5,886 bases of DNA, from the NCBI GenBank assembly GCA_903915565.1, contig CAIWTG010000061.1:1-5886 (forward strand). The letters run 5' to 3'. Shown in pieces: positions 4,830 to 5,886 of the stretch; the stretch's first letter is position 1, and every line of letters begins with the position of its first letter. Origin of the DNA: an uncultured Chloroflexota bacterium. Lineage in GTDB: Bacteria > Chloroflexota > Dehalococcoidia > Dehalococcoidales > RBG-16-60-22. A model generated the notes under the pieces. That model was given only the letters and a program-made list of their open reading frames with translations, was not told the DNA's origin and made no database searches. The position numbers were made by a program, and so were the translations under genes.

Positions 4830-5886
4830 TGAAAAAGAAAATCTTCATCGCCCTGATAGTTATTTCGCTTTTAGTCTTTTTTGTGCCCGCGCCGGTGCAG
4901 GCGCAAAGCGGCTTGACTGTTTCCCCCGGTATGGTACTGGTTAGTTTTCCCACTAGCATTAACATCGGGATTTCTGCTAAAAGCGATGTTAATATTACAG
5001 ATATCCGCGTGCATTACACCATCGAGCGGCAGTCATTCGCCAGGGTTATCGCCGAAGCTGATGTTGCCTTTACGCCGGCTAAAGAGGTGAGTACCCAGTG
5101 GGTCTGGGACATGCGGCGTACCGGAACGCTGCCGCCGGGAACTAGCGTGACCTATTGGCTGACGGTGACCGATAGCTCGAACGCCTCGGTTGAGACGTTA
5201 CCCAGCCTCGTCAATTTTGACGATGTCCGCTTTACCTGGAAGTCACTCCATGAAGGGCAGGTAACGCTTTTCTGGTACAGCGGTGACGATACCTTCGGTT
5301 CCGAATTGATGGCGGCGGCACAGACGGCTTTAACCAAGCTGGCAGATACCACCGGCGCCTCGTTGAACAGCGCTGTCAAGATATATATCTATGGCAGCTC
5401 CACGGATTTACAGGGAGCGATGATTAACCCCCAGGACTGGACGGGTGGAGTGGCTTATTCTCAATACGGCACCATCGCCATTGGCATTAACCCCGTCACC
5501 GACCTGGAATGGGGCAAATCGACCATTTCCCACGAGCTTACCCATCTGGTGACTTATCAGGTAACTGCCAACCCCTATAATGACCTGCCGACCTGGCTAA
5601 GCGAGGGTTTGGCAATGTATTCGCAAGGTCCATTGGACATGAGTATGGCGGCTGCGCTGGCTATCGCCGAGGCGCAGCATACGCTGATAACGGTGCGCAG
5701 CCTGTGCAGTTCGTTCTCGGCCTATGCCGACCAGGCGACGCTGGCTTATGCGGAAAGTTATGAAATAGTAACCTATCTTATTGATGAATACGGGCGCGAT
5801 AAGATGTTTGAGATGCTTAATGTTTTCAAGCAGGGCAGCGGTTATGATGATGCTCTAAAAAACGTCTACGGCTTTGATATGGACGC
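4829..5886 (+). CDS. Secreted peptidase-MA-like zinc metallopeptidase (C-terminus beyond the window)
   Basis: The frame begins at ATG 4829, overlapping the prfB stop by one base (TAATG), and stays open for 352 codons to the right edge. Residues 1-25 are a clear Sec signal peptide: KKK, a hydrophobic core IFIALIVISLLVFFV, and probable cleavage after VQA. No lipobox is seen. Residues about 30-130 are beta-rich and look Ig/FN3-like (SINIGISAKSDVNITDIRVHY, then PPGTSVTYWLTVTD). The catalytic part holds HELTH at 235-239 (His235, Glu236, His239), and WLSEGLAMY supplies Glu259, the third zinc ligand expected of a gluzincin. YLIDEYGRDKMFEML (317-331) resembles the end of the peptidase-MA domain, so the domain is nearly complete. 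The substrate is unknown; it probably acts outside the membrane. Confidence 0.8.
   Translation, partial: MKKKIFIALIVISLLVFFVPAPVQAQSGLTVSPGMVLVSFPTSINIGISAKSDVNITDIRVHYTIERQSFARVIAEADVAFTPAKEVSTQWVWDMRRTGTLPPGTSVTYWLTVTDSSNASVETLPSLVNFDDVRFTWKSLHEGQVTLFWYSGDDTFGSELMAAAQTALTKLADTTGASLNSAVKIYIYGSSTDLQGAMINPQDWTGGVAYSQYGTIAIGINPVTDLEWGKSTISHELTHLVTYQVTANPYNDLPTWLSEGLAMYSQGPLDMSMAAALAIAEAQHTLITVRSLCSSFSAYADQATLAYAESYEIVTYLIDEYGRDKMFEMLNVFKQGSGYDDALKNVYGFDMD

Overview
The window reads as ordinary bacterial chromosome of moderate G+C. Almost all of it is coding, with short intergenic gaps. The gene set is RimI, YebC, RuvC, RuvA, endonuclease V, RF2 and a secreted peptidase-MA-like gluzincin. That set, together with the form of the peptidase (an Ig/FN3-like beta region before the HExxH domain), suggests Chloroflexota, possibly Dehalococcoidia. 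This placement is an inference from remembered family resemblance and was not tested by a search.

Left half, minus strand (read right to left). A RimI-type N-acetyltransferase starts at a TTG codon at 2898. After a 94-base gap with a plausible promoter come yebC, ruvC and ruvA, packed as an operon (15-base gap, then a 4-base ATGA overlap). RuvC and RuvA belong to Holliday-junction processing, and YebC is their common neighbour. RuvB does not follow RuvA here. Instead there are 295 noncoding, largely AT-rich bases and then the first nine codons of another minus-strand gene that runs off the left edge. The gap holds a perfect 12-bp hairpin, a TATAAT box and some short repeats.

Right half, plus strand. 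A 114-base divergent region separates rimI from nfi (endonuclease V, repair of deaminated bases). The nfi start codon lies six bases after a perfect TATAAT box, which suggests a leaderless transcript. prfB (peptide chain release factor 2) follows after 31 bases. It is split by an in-frame TGA at 3797 and needs the classical +1 programmed frameshift at CTT-TGA-C; the joined product is 365 residues. The prfB stop overlaps the start of a secreted zinc-peptidase-like gene (TAATG), which is open at the right edge.

Together the genes cover DNA repair and recombination (RuvA, RuvC, endonuclease V) and translation or protein modification (RF2, RimI, probably YebC), plus one exported peptidase. I see no mobile element, CRISPR array, tRNA or rRNA, and no convincing new multi-gene system. 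The most notable points are the recoding site, the possible leaderless nfi mRNA, the basic insertion in RimI, and the hairpin-containing leader at the left edge.
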